DNA of 64,000 nucleotides from Onthophagus taurus (lineage: Eukaryota; Arthropoda; Insecta; Coleoptera; Scarabaeidae): positions 15,383,501 to 15,447,500 of the forward strand of contig NC_091971.1 of NCBI RefSeq assembly GCF_036711975.1, given 5' to 3'. Shown here piece after piece: positions 36,801 to 46,559 of this stretch. The notes beneath the pieces are model-generated. The model was not told where the DNA came from and did not search any database. It saw only the letters and a list, made by a program, of their open reading frames with translations. The position numbers and the translations under genes are program-made. Within the stretch, counting starts at the first letter, position 1, and every line of letters starts with the position of its first letter.

Positions 36801-39800
36801 TTTTACGGTGTATTCTTGACACAAACTTTTCATATAATATCCTAACATTTGCATGCGACGTTCTAATACAGCACGGTCCATATTATGGAATGTCTTTTTG
36901 CCTGGGAATGGAATTTTTGATAAATCAGGAAACTAAAAAAATATGAATTTATTATATAGTACTAAATCGAAATGATATTGTTTGAAATTAATTAATTTAC
37001 CTTGTCTTTAACTTTTGTACATAAATCATGAAAATCACTATATCTCCTATAAATATGCCATTCATCCAAAAAACCATTTGTGTACTGCCTACTGACATGT
37101 ACGGCATAAATACCAAATGTTTTTCCCTTTTCGCAAACAATTCCAGTTTCGATAATATTAACGTTAAGCACAAAATCGCCAATTCGTAAATCTTTACTTT
37201 TCTCCTCGACACTTTGAATCATTGAGTCATCCTCCAAATTTTTTTTTAACGATTCTTCTGGGGTTGGAGTATTTTCAAATCGATCATTTCTTAATGCAAA
37301 ATCGGATACATCACTTAATGATCGTACGTGTTTCATACTTTTTTCAGGTTGTACCAAAAGAACATCTCCGCTGTTATTTAACTTTGTCTGTTTTCTTTCT
37401 TGTTCTTGATTTATTTTTTCATCTTCTAAACCTTCAAGACTATTCAAACTTACCGAATCTTCTTCGGCGGGTTGTTGTAGCAATTCCAATTCTTCTAAAA
37501 GCTTAATATAAGATCGACTTTTTTTAAACGAAGGTAAATAATCATCTTCGGTTTTTAATTTTTCGTAAATTTGAGTTTGAATATCATCGAACCATAACTC
37601 GGTTGGTTCTTCGGAAACATTTTTTATTTTAAAATATAATTTATGCACTAATCCCGCATTAATATCAAGTTTTTGTTCTTTCCGATCGCCTAAATATTGA
37701 TCATAAAGACTCAAAGCCGTGGCACGAATCGTTTCGAAAATCGCATTTGAATTATCATTGACCCCTTTTATTTTATTTATATGAACGTTACTTAATTGTT
37801 GCTCAACCGAGATTTTCCAGCCTTCAATATTTAAATAAAAGAATAATAAAAGGTGTTTATCTTGCAGAGAAACGAAATCTATAAAATATGATAAAGCGAC
37901 GCTATTTGCCAAGATAAAATGTAATGGTAAATCGATTGTTTTTATATTTTCTAAAGGTAACGGGAGATCTTGGGATGTATCCTGATTGTTAGCTAATTTT
38001 GAGAGGCGATTATCAATTAATTTTGTTACATAATATAAGCTGCTTAATTGTTGCTTTATGGATAAATCGCTGTCACCACCAGAATCGCGCGAACGCTACA
38101 AAAAAAATCATTAATATTTAATCGGTTGAATTAATTATTTAAGTACCAAAATTTGTATTTCTTTTTGTACAATTTCCCTTGCGTATTTTAATTCATCACA
38201 ATTGTCTGTTATTCTTAGAGTTGTTAAAAACATATCGCTTGGTAATGAAGTATCTCTTAAACACTATTAAATAAAATAAAATTATAAATTATTATTCATA
38301 TAACAAATGTATTCATTTGAGAGGAACTAATTAATTATAATTAACCTTCATAAGACCGGCGGGGTATAAATATAACTCAGAAAATTAATTTGTAATTTAT
38401 TTGCAGTGCTTTTGGAAATGTGTTGGATTGTTTGTTCTTGAGGAGGATGAAGATCATTTTCTATTGCTATAAATAGCTTATTTTGAGAATTTATAAAACG
38501 TTGCGAATTCAATGTTTGCAACCAGAAGGATTGTATTCAAATATACTAATTACCAGAGATGTGACTTATTTGAAATACAAAATATAAATACAAAATACGT
38601 ATTTAGTATTTCAAATACCATTCCACTAAAAGTATTTTGTACATTATCTAAGATACTTTTAGTTTCTTGTATTTTGAAAATACTAAACTATTTGAATAAA
38701 AATGAAATTCTAAAACGGATAAATGAACTTCTGAAACTTTAAATAGAGGATTTTTAATTAATAATTGGTGATATTTCCACAAGGATCCTTCAAGAAATTG
38801 CAACATCGAAAATTTGATCAAAACTTCAAATATTGTTTTTTCAAAAACTAAAAGTTATTTTTCAAAACGGGTTGGTTCATTGGAAAGAGGACGTTCTTAT
38901 TAAACGGTTGTGAAGTTAGCCATAGATTCTAGCCATAGATTTTAAAATCGAAAAATGACCGATTTCTGCAACTGAAAATGCAAATTAAAATTAATATGTG
39001 AGTTTAGCACTCTTAGAACAACCCCTATACAAAAATTTACGGGGGGGTGTTTTCATTTAAGGGAGTAAAAAAATCCCAAAGTCGTAAACATCGCGTGCGC
39101 GCGTATACTGTTCGACTAAAATCGAAAAATCACCAATTTCTGCAACTCGAAATGCAAATTAAAATTCATATTTGAGTTTAGCGGTCTTAGAATAACCCGT
39201 ATACAAAAATTTACGGGGGGGTGTTTTCATTTAAGGGAGTAAAAAAATCCCAAAGTTGTGAACATCGCGTGCGCGCGTATACTGTTCGATCAAAATCGAA
39301 AAATGACTAATTTCTGCAACTCAAAACGCAAATTAAAATTAATATTTGAGTTTAGCACTCTTAGAACAACCCCTATACAAAAATTTACGGGGGGGTGTTT
39401 TCATTTAAGGGAGTAAAAAAATCCCAAAGTCGTAAACATCGCGTGCGCGCGTATACTGTTCGACTAAAATCGAAAAATCACCAATTTCTGCAACTCGAAA
39501 TGCAAATTAAAATTCATATTTGAGTTTAGCGGTCTTAGAATAACCCGTATACAAAAATTTACGGGGGGGTGTTTTCATTTAAGGGAGTAAAAAAATCCCA
39601 AAGTCGTAAACATCGCGTGCGCGCGTATACTGATCAACTAAAATCGAAAAATGACCAATTTCTGCAACTCGAAACGCAAATTAAAATTCATATTTGAGTT
39701 TAACGGTCTTAGAATAACCCGTATACAAAAATTTACGGGGGGGTGTTTTCATTTAAGGGAGTAAACAAATCACAAAGTTCTGAACATCGCGTGCGAAATG

Positions 39801-42800
39801 AAAAAACATAGCCTCAAAATGATCGGCAAATAAGTTAACTACTGTGTGCAAATCGGACACACTTTCATCGGCCCACTTCAGAGAGCCTGGAGATCTTATA
39901 TTGTTTTTGCTTATGTTAACAAAACGCCAAACGTTTTTTGGTTCTTTTCTTATGTCCCTCAGCGATTTGACATAAACTTGTGCGATGATATCTGCCATGA
40001 GTTTTTCTATACAATTTATGGTGGTGTTTTTTTAATCTAAGCATTCTTATTAGGTTAATTGAATGCCATACAGGATATTTCGAGCTTGCATGCTTGCCCT
40101 CAGATTTAAGTACGTGAGCGTCCAGGTCGTTGTATAATGCGTCATAAAAAACATTACAGTATTGTTCAACCGATGATAACGTAAATAGATGAGTCCAGTC
40201 GATGTTAAGCAGTGCCTCGTACATGTCAGGCAGATAAGATAACATTTCGAGCTATCAAATGCGTAGGCACCGTTACCGCAATAGTAAGTAGTAATGCCGA
40301 TTGGTAATTATCTTCTCGTACCAATGTAAAGTCTGACTGTTTAATTTGAAACTCAAGTTTGAGGAAGCAAGTATCAAATCAAGAGTTCTATCAATGATAT
40401 TCATTACATTATTTAATTGCAGAAAGTCATTATTACTTCAATATTAAAATCACCCATGACTATGGTATCCAAAGACATATCCAACATTGATTCAATGTAA
40501 TCGAAGGTGTAACTATACATACATTGCTCCAGGTGTAACAGGTGGGAAATAGCAGACAACAATGTTAAAAGCCGATTTCGTCTTTTTAAAGTCAATCCGT
40601 ACAGCTTTCAAGACAATTGATTCAATAGGACAGGAGGCAATCATGATATTCGAAGTAGCAACTCTGGAATTAACAGCCAGTAACATCTCTCCACCCTTAT
40701 GGAAAGATCGATCACATCTAAAAACGCGCAGCATACAATGAATTTTTACATAACAATTTAATAGGCCTGCTTGACCATGTACCTTTAGAAAACAGATGTA
40801 ATGTGGCTTTCCAGCATGATGAATGCCTTGCACACTATTCCCAAAATGTTGAAAATTCATTAAATGAAATGTTTCCTAATGGTTGGATTGGGAGAGGAGA
40901 TCCAATTCCATAAACTGCAAGGAGTCCTGATTTGACGCCCCTTTATTTTTATGTGTGGGGCCACATGAAAGAAAGGGTGTATGTATTACACAAGTCAACT
41001 TTAAGGATGAATTAATAGAAAAAATCAAAAACGAAGCATATGTTTTAAAAACGTTAATCACAATTACCCCCCCATAAATTTTTGTATAGGGGTTGTTCTA
41101 AGGTCGCTAACCTCAAATATTAATTTTAATTTGCGTTTCGAGTTGCAGAAATTAGTCATTTTTCGATTTTGGTCGAACAGTATACGCGCGAACGCGATGT
41201 TCACAACTTTGGGATTTTTTTACGCCCTTAAATGAAAACACCCCCCCGTAAATTTTTGTATACGGGTTATTCTAAGACCACTAAACACAAATATGAATTT
41301 TAATTTGCATTTCGAGTTGCAGAAATTAGTCATTTTTCGATTTTGGTCGAACAGTATACGCGCGCACGCGATGTTCACAACTTTGGGATTTTTTTACTCC
41401 CTTAAATGAAAACACCCCCCCGTAAATTTTTGTATACGGGTTATTCTAAGACCGCTAAACTCAAATATGAATTTTAATTTGCGTTTCGAGTTGCAGAAAT
41501 TAGTCATTTTTCGATTTTGGTTGAACAGTATACGCGCACACGCGATGTTCACAACTTTGGGATTTTTTTACGCCCTTAAATAAAAACACCCCCCCGTAAA
41601 TTTTTGTATACGGGTTATTCTAAGACCACTAAACACAAATATGAATTTTAATTTGCATTTTGAGTTGCAGAAATTAGTCATTTTTCGATTTTGATCGAAC
41701 AGTATAAGCGCGCACGCGATGTTCATAACTTTGGAATTTTTTTACTCCCTTAAATGAAAACACCCCCCCGTAAATTTTTGTATACAAGTTATTCTAAGAC
41801 CGCTAAACACAAATATGAATTTTAATTTGCGTTTCGAGTTGCAGAAATTAGTCATTTTTCGATTTTGGTCGAACAGTATACGCGCGCACGCGATGTTCAC
41901 AACTTTGGAATTTTTTTACGCCCTTAAATGAAAACACCCCCCCGTAAATTTTTGTATAGTGGTTGTTCTAAGAGTGCTAAACTCAAATATTAATTTTAAT
42001 TTGCGTTTTGAGTTGCAGAAATCGGTCATTTTTCGATTTTAAAATCTATGGCTAGAATCTATGGCTAACTTCACAACCGTTCTTATTAACACTTTGGGAA
42101 ATTTTCATACTCATATTCCAAGAACTGGATTTTATACGAATTTTTAAAACTTAATCTGCGAAAATTTCAAAATTCGGAGTTTATTTCAAAAATTTATTTC
42201 TCAAGAATTGAAAGTGATTTTTCAAAATGGTTTTTTGCATTAAAAAGAGGATACTTTAATTAATAATTGGTGATAATTCCACAAGGATCCTTCAAGAAAT
42301 TAATTTTAAAGCGAATTTTGAAAATTATCGATGAAAATTGCAACAACGAAAATTTTATCAAAACTTCAAATATTGTTTTTTCAAAAACTAAAAGCTATTT
42401 TTTAAAATGGGTTGGTTCGTTGGAAAGAGGACACTTTTATTAACACTTTGGGAAATTTTCATACTCATATTCCAAGAACTGGATTTTACACGAATTTTTA
42501 AAACTTACTGTGCGGAAATTGCAAAATTCGACAAAATTGTCGTTCATTTCAAAAATTTTTTTCTCAAGAACTGAAAGTAATTTTTCAAAACGGCTTGTTG
42601 CATTAAAAAAAGGATTCTTTAATTAATAATTGGTGATATTTCCACAAGGATCCTTCAAGAAATTAATTTTATAGCGAATTTTGAAAATTATCGATGAAAA
42701 TTGCAACATCGAAAATTTTATCCATACTTTAAATATTGTTTTCTCAAAAACTAAAAGTTATGTTCTAAAATGAGTTGGTACATTGGAAAGAGGATACTTT

Positions 42801-45800
42801 TATTAACACTTTGGTAAATGTTCATACTCATATTCCAAGAACTGGAATTTATACGAATTTTTAAAACTTAATCGGCGAAAATTGCAAAATTCGAAAAAAT
42901 TGTCGCTCATTTCAAAAATTTATTTCTCAAGAACTGAAAGTGATTTTTCAAAACAGCTCTGTGTATTAAAAAGAGGATACTTTAATTAATAATGGAGAGT
43001 GATAACTACAGTTCTGTTAGTAATGAATGTGATGATGAATTACAAGCGAAGAGAAGAAAACTAGACAAAACTGCAACAAGAAATTTTATATATCGTATTG
43101 GGATTGTTACAATGAGGTTGCTAATGATAAACCTGATATAAATAAAGTTCTATTCAACGAAAAAAGTCCTGTTGGGGTTGAACTCGATTATTACCTGCAG
43201 TTTCCAACACCTAAAAGACATACTAATTCCTGTGAATGGTGCAGTACTAAGTAATAAGTTTTTAATATCAGGCCAAAGTCGGATATTTGGTAGCTCTCCG
43301 GCCGTATTTTAAAAAATGGCCTGATCGAACATGAGACATAAAACGTCTCTAACATGATTGACTAAAACTTAATAGCAAAGAGCGAGGTTAGACTGCAATG
43401 CAGTGTTGCTATATGTAGGGATTTATCGAATCTAGGGCTTTTTGTTTGTATGGAAAAAAGTTTTATTTCTAGTAGTCGGTTAATTGTGTTATATGAATAA
43501 GCTAATACACCTACGGTTGTGGGAATCCCCGACTCACACGAAGTTGAACGAATTTTAGGAGTTTTAAGCATATTGTTTAAACCTATAAATGGTAGTTCTA
43601 GCCACTTTCTCTATGTGCAAATGCAAAGGAGATAGACCAAGCAGAACATCCATTTTTAGCGTTGGTGTTGTGCTTATCTCACCAGTGATTAAACGCACTA
43701 ATATTACTTAGACTTAGAACAATAAAACTGTAGTATCATGATCTTTAGGTGACTATCTCAATATTGAAGTTATTATTTAAATTTCTACTGAATCGCCCAT
43801 AATGGTTATTATTGAATGTTCGGTTACAAAAGTAACGCGAGAATAATTTAACACATTAAAAATTAAAGCTGCCTTTATGATGGCACGTTGCAGAGTGAAT
43901 TGTGCAGGGAAATTAATCTGCTTGAATCGATTGTGTGTGCGATTTGGAAGGAAAGAGATAAAATAGTGGATAGTCACGAAAGATTGAATTCCGCAGCCAA
44001 TACAATCAAATTTGATGATTTCAACCGACGATTCAAACTGCTTCAAACTAAAGCTGACGAGGAAAATTCGATGCAAGACGGTGAATTTCATTGCAGTCGC
44101 AGTTGAATTGAACATTTGTAATTAACTGATTGCAAGAAAATTGGTCACAAATACGGGAAAATTATGAAGACAAAAACATTTTCAACGTAGAGACATGCCT
44201 TGAAGTAGATAAAAGGGCCAGGTGGAAGAAAGTCTAAAAATGCTTGGACTTAGAAACTGCAAGGCACGAGATAGAAGCTGATCCTAGAACAGGCCAAGAC
44301 CCACCAGAGGTTGTGGTGTCAATGATGAACACTGAACAATGACGAATCTGAAATGAGGAAACCTTTTGTATTTATAATCAAAGAACTACTAGAAGTATTC
44401 TTTCGTTTAGACTTTATTTTCGGATCTGCTCACAGCAATAAAAAGCTGATTGATGTATTATAGAGCTAAGAAGGAGCCTTTTCTCACCCTCTTGGATCAG
44501 CTATTGTCAGTATTTTTAGTTATTGTCAGTAATGTCGCATTCTAGGTTTAAATAAATATTACATTATATTGTATTATAAGCCAACTTCAATTTAGGAAGT
44601 ATTTGCAACGTTTGGATTAAATTGTAAAAAGGCGTACAATCTGGACCAATGGCTATGTGTTGAACAAATATTCATAAGTAATTTAGTAATGATTTCAAAA
44701 GTTTATGGGTTGACTTGTCATATGCTCATTTTGTTTAAACAATGGGTTCTGTATAAGAGAATGGCATTGATTGCTAAATTTGGAATTTTCAATTGATCAC
44801 CAATAAAGCTAACAACCAACTTATGCAATTGAGCCAAACAATTGCAATTGTATTTTTTATTTTATTTTTTATTATTATAAAAATTGAATGAAGGCCTTAT
44901 GAAGGTTAAAATAATGTAGTAAATTTTACCAGCCAAACTATAGCCTGATTAATATAATCAGGATCTGAAATCATTGTAAAAACTGGATAAACAACACAAT
45001 TAGCAAAGATCTCCCTTATTATAAAACGAATTGGTTTACATTGAAAATCATCATCTGGTAAAAGAATATAAAGTAAAATTTCCATGAGTTCACACAAAAA
45101 TTCTAAAAATAATTAATAAATTAGATTAAAACAAATAGTAAAAAGAATATTTAACCTTTCTCTTTATCAATATTAATGGAAATAGAATCTCTACACACCA
45201 AATTCTTTTCCATAGTAAATTCAAGCTCAAAAAAATAATCCTCCAAACTACAATTTTTTCTAGTTTGGTCCTTTGTATAAAACTTATTGTTTCCATGCGC
45301 CTGTTCTACTTCTAAAAATTATTAAATTCATAAAAATATTTACATTCAAAATAATTTTTTAAAATACCTTTACAATCAAGAGAATTTTTATTGACATAAT
45401 GCCAATTTGCATCAGTTTCACTTTTATTTCTTTTATGAGTCTTTTTAGGAGTCCTAACTTCCCTCCTAGGAGAATTTCTAGGTGATTTTGGTATTTCATC
45501 TTGTTTTAATTTCACCCTAGCTTGTTTGAAAAGTCTTAAATGACTAGCAGCATCATCTACCAAGCGAGTTGTTAAAAACGGTATCCAATCTACTTCTTTT
45601 ACCCTAAACAAACAATAAATGAATTTTTAGGTGATAAAAAATTAATAAAACAACCTGTTTGAAATGTTAATAGCGAGAGTTTGTGCAGTTTTCCTTACAG
45701 ATCTTTCAGAAAATTCGCTATCTGTAGAAATTAACCCATACCAAGGGGTAATATGATCCCTAATAATGTAACCCAATATCTCTTGTAAGGAACTATCAAT

Positions 45801-46145
45801 AACATCACTTCCTGTAACACGATTATCTGCTTTTTGAATTTCTTTAGGTGTTAAAAGTTGTTTAGCAATTTTTGATAAACCTCCTTCTATATTATTTTCA
45901 TTAGATAAAGGATTTCCAATACAATTCCTATAAAATTTATCAACATCTCCTTCTTGAATATAAAGTAATGATAATAAACTAAAAAAGAAAATTAATAAAT
46001 AAAAATTAAAAAAACATTAATGCAAAGTTTACCCAATTAAAAAGAAAATTAAACCGATAATCAAAGTTAAACAAGTACACAGCCCAAATGTACTAAGAAA
46101 TAAAACGAAAATAAGCACAGCCCACCCAATAGCTGTCGTATCCAT
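30888..46145 (-). CDS. SNX13: Sorting nexin 13 (RGS-PX protein), twelve exons, 1056 aa
   Basis: By family, an endosomal/ER membrane protein with PXA, RGS, PX and nexin-C domains, involved in lipid and endosome traffic. Exons, 5' to 3': 46145-46033, 45978-45655, 45603-45368, 45311-45156, 45102-44930, 38263-38147, 38095-37001, 36932-36711, 31781-31608, 31548-31334, 31283-31171, 31120-30888. All join in frame with GT-AG. Residues 7-38 are a hydrophobic N-terminal membrane segment. PXA covers about 75-370 (LPDDDFQCKPIRFIIREI, SDPDYINQAIVWL). RGS lies at about 430-570 (NSVALSYFIDFVSLQDK). PX spans about 679-795 across exons 7-8 (WHIYRRYSDFHDL, PFPGKKTF). Nexin-C follows at about 875-1040 (LLLMDEVFDLKSRNQWLRRR, SETTRKGLL). 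The family usually has about 950-970 residues. Introns 5 and 8 (6.7 and 4.9 kb) are filled by transposons; the rest are 37-64 bp, apart from introns 1, 3 and 9, which are also short. The exon 8 donor (ACA|GTAATA) is weak. Confidence 0.93.
32016..33629 (+). repeat. Satellite B, first blocks of copy 1
   Basis: Monomers with GATTTTCAAGTGCGGCTTTG, then TTTCGCTATAAGTTC, run from about 32016 to 32763 and from 33177 to 33629, on either side of a hAT relic. These copies are more diverged than the block at 34804-36530. Confidence 0.85.
32764..33176 (+). pseudogene. hAT transposase fragment inside satellite B
   Basis: A 90-residue frame (LLVDFQILSKKLGGGKYVKL, then AAKDKILKDYRKTN) continues after one stop as IYAAVLILDSRHKIEVFDMT and KFKDVYKAYF. 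'AxILDPRxK' preceded by a KY helix is a conserved hAT transposase region. It is interrupted by stops and flanked by satellite B on both sides. Confidence 0.6.
33630..34803 (+). pseudogene. Crypton-like tyrosine recombinase gene with an intron, truncated by satellite B
   Basis: An ATG at 33949 starts EESDYVPKIILEEAEEATVQ and reaches a stop near 34054. The protein resumes in another frame (34103-34348), then a 56-bp GT-AG intron (34349-34404) joins MIK to VALIMGVSGACRCYEL. The second exon carries tyrosine-recombinase marks: the first Arg box (SGACRCYEL), a central Lys (DTKTGISRK), and box II HCMRRTSTTLLANKG with KRHGGWRSSGIAE. The expected catalytic Tyr after this point is absent, because the frame runs straight into satellite B at 34804. 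A hairpin (33630-33698) lies at the left junction. This architecture matches Cryptons; it is a broken copy. Confidence 0.65.
34804..36530 (+). repeat. Satellite B, homogeneous 179-bp array
   Basis: GATTTTCAAG starts at 34812, 34991, 35170, 35349, 35528, 35707, 35886, 36065, 36244 and 36423: exactly 179 bp each time. Units are nearly identical, indicating recent amplification. They end about 160 bp before the right terminus of the host element. Confidence 0.95.
36531..36688 (+). repeat. Subterminal region of satellite-B element copy 1
   Basis: This unique-looking stretch holds AACTAGAATT/AACATTAGACC/TAGAACTAAAAAC words and the motif ATTCGGGTTTTGCAGTGCGT. The same motif recurs near 10600-10660 (reverse) and near 52085-52125. 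Confidence 0.55.
38740..38903 (+). repeat. Satellite A, left part, split by the foldback insertion
   Basis: It contains the satellite A words TTAATTAATAATTGGTGATA and AAAACTAAAAGTTATTTTTC and stops at TCTTATTAA (38895-38903). That 9-mer is repeated at 42081, where the satellite continues. Confidence 0.9.
38940..39790 (+). repeat. Satellite C, left arm, 174-bp units
   Basis: CTGCAACT(C/G) starts at 38966, 39140, 39314, 39488 and 39662. Units include a G-run (TTTACGGGGGGGTG) and the GC-rich word CGCGTGCGCGCGTATACTG, unusual in this AT-rich window. Confidence 0.95.
39753..40780 (-). pseudogene. LINE endonuclease/linker fragment in the foldback core
   Basis: On the minus strand, 40780-40413 reads CDRSFHKGGEMLLAVNS, then NIVVCYFPP and TIVMGDFNIEV. 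These are endonuclease blocks of CR1/Jockey-type LINEs; GDFN holds a catalytic Asp and Asn. The fragment continues in other frames (40245-39753) as a linker (ALYNDLDAHV, KYPVWHS, NVWRFVNISKNN). Stops and frameshifts break it, and no RT follows. Confidence 0.7.
40781..41059 (+). pseudogene. DDE transposase C-terminal fragment in the foldback core
   Basis: The plus strand reads ECLAHYSQNVENSLNEMFP, WIGRGDPIP, a stop, then ARSPDLTPLYFYVWGHMKER. This matches the DDE_3-type block 'H...HY...V...L...FP.RWIGR.GPI.WP.RSPDLTPLDFFLWG'. The final catalytic Asp region (LTPLD) has Tyr, and a stop replaces the WP motif, so it is dead. Such transposases are allied to IS630/Tc1-mariner, which target TA. Confidence 0.65.
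41060..42045 (-). repeat. Satellite C, right arm, 174-bp units, inverted
   Basis: AGTTGCAG starts at 41141, 41315, 41489, 41663, 41837 and 42011, exactly 174 bp apart. It is the reverse complement of the left arm. Confidence 0.95.
42081..42990 (+). repeat. Satellite A, right part after the foldback element
   Basis: The array continues in phase from the TCTTATTAA duplication and carries about five monomers. It ends at TTAATTAATAAT, exactly where a hAT relic begins. Confidence 0.9.
42991..43570 (+). pseudogene. hAT transposase C-terminal fragments
   Basis: Acidic/basic text (SNECDDELQAKRRKLDK) gives way, in a shifted frame, to YWDCYNEVANDKPDINKVLF and CEWCSTK. At 43490-43570 a further frame reads GIPDSHEVERILGVLS, resembling the 'IPAS-s-ER-FS-ag' dimerisation motif of hAT transposases. 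It is the same relic, with the same satellite A junction, as at 9845. Confidence 0.5.
43571..44892. other. Right portion of the TTAA element, unrecognised
   Basis: There is an open frame of 72 residues at 43888-44106 (ELCREINLLESIVCAIWKER, then FDDFNRRFKLLQTKADEEN). It looks like a helical capsid- or coiled-coil-like fragment, but I cannot place it. The rest is gene-free. Confidence 0.3.
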
Positions 46146-46559
46146 AACTAAAAACCGAACGAAATTTGTTAATTATTAATAAGTATACAAAAAAACCTTA
46201 TTTACTTACGTTTTAACGATGCACCGAGTGTATAATACCTTCTTTTATAGAAGTCTAGATAAGTATGTATACATTTCAATCGGTAAACACGTGATAGGCT
46301 GTAAGAAATCGCTTGTAAACAGCGATTTTTCGAAAAACGATGATAATAAACGTCATGTCAGGGATTTTAAGGTTAACGCGATGACGTCAAATGTTTCGGA
46401 TATGTCAGATGGGTGCCGATATTACACGAACATTACCGAATGTACCGACCGAGTTTCCAATTTGACATTGAACGCCATCTACAACTTAATTCTAAAATAG
46501 GCAGCTTTAGGTTTAAATGAAAAAGTTGTTTTGAGAATAAAATTGGAAATTTTATTAAT
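46146..46559. promoter_or_regulatory. Shared promoter between SNX13 and the TMEM26-like gene
   Basis: These 414 bp separate two opposed start codons. A 93-residue plus-strand frame (46219-46500) lies wholly here and has no recognisable content. It is more likely 5' UTR or chance. Confidence 0.6.

Larger units (their letters stand above)
38904..42080. mobile_element. 3.18-kb foldback element with tandem-repeat arms and 9-bp target duplication
   Basis: Both ends read ACGGTTGTGAAGTTAGCCAT inward, perfectly inverted, followed by a doubled ATAGATT(C/T)TA word. TCTTATTAA flanks both sides, and joining the flanks restores satellite A. The left arm (38940-39790) has five units and the right arm (41060-42045) six units of satellite C, in opposite orientation, each unit exactly 174 bp. 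The centre (39790-41060) carries LINE and DDE relics. Long arms of tandem repeats fit foldback elements; a 9-bp duplication is typical of MULE/Mutator-like or FB elements. Confidence 0.88.
38345..44905 (+). mobile_element. 6.56-kb TTAA-flanked composite element in SNX13 intron 5
   Basis: The ends are CCTTCATAAGACC (38345-38357) and GGCCTTATGAAGG (44893-44905), 13-bp inverted repeats with one mismatch. TTAA lies immediately outside both ends (38341-38344, 44906-44909). TTAA target sites are the hallmark of piggyBac (also Kolobok). No piggyBac transposase was found. Contents: satellite A, a nested foldback element (38904-42080) and a hAT relic. The 6.67-kb intron would be about 100 bp without it. 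Confidence 0.7.

Noticed and set aside
46219-46500. 93-residue plus-strand frame between SNX13 and the TMEM26-like gene
   Set aside because: No motif, no splice logic, and it lies in the 414-bp divergent promoter; probably UTR or chance.
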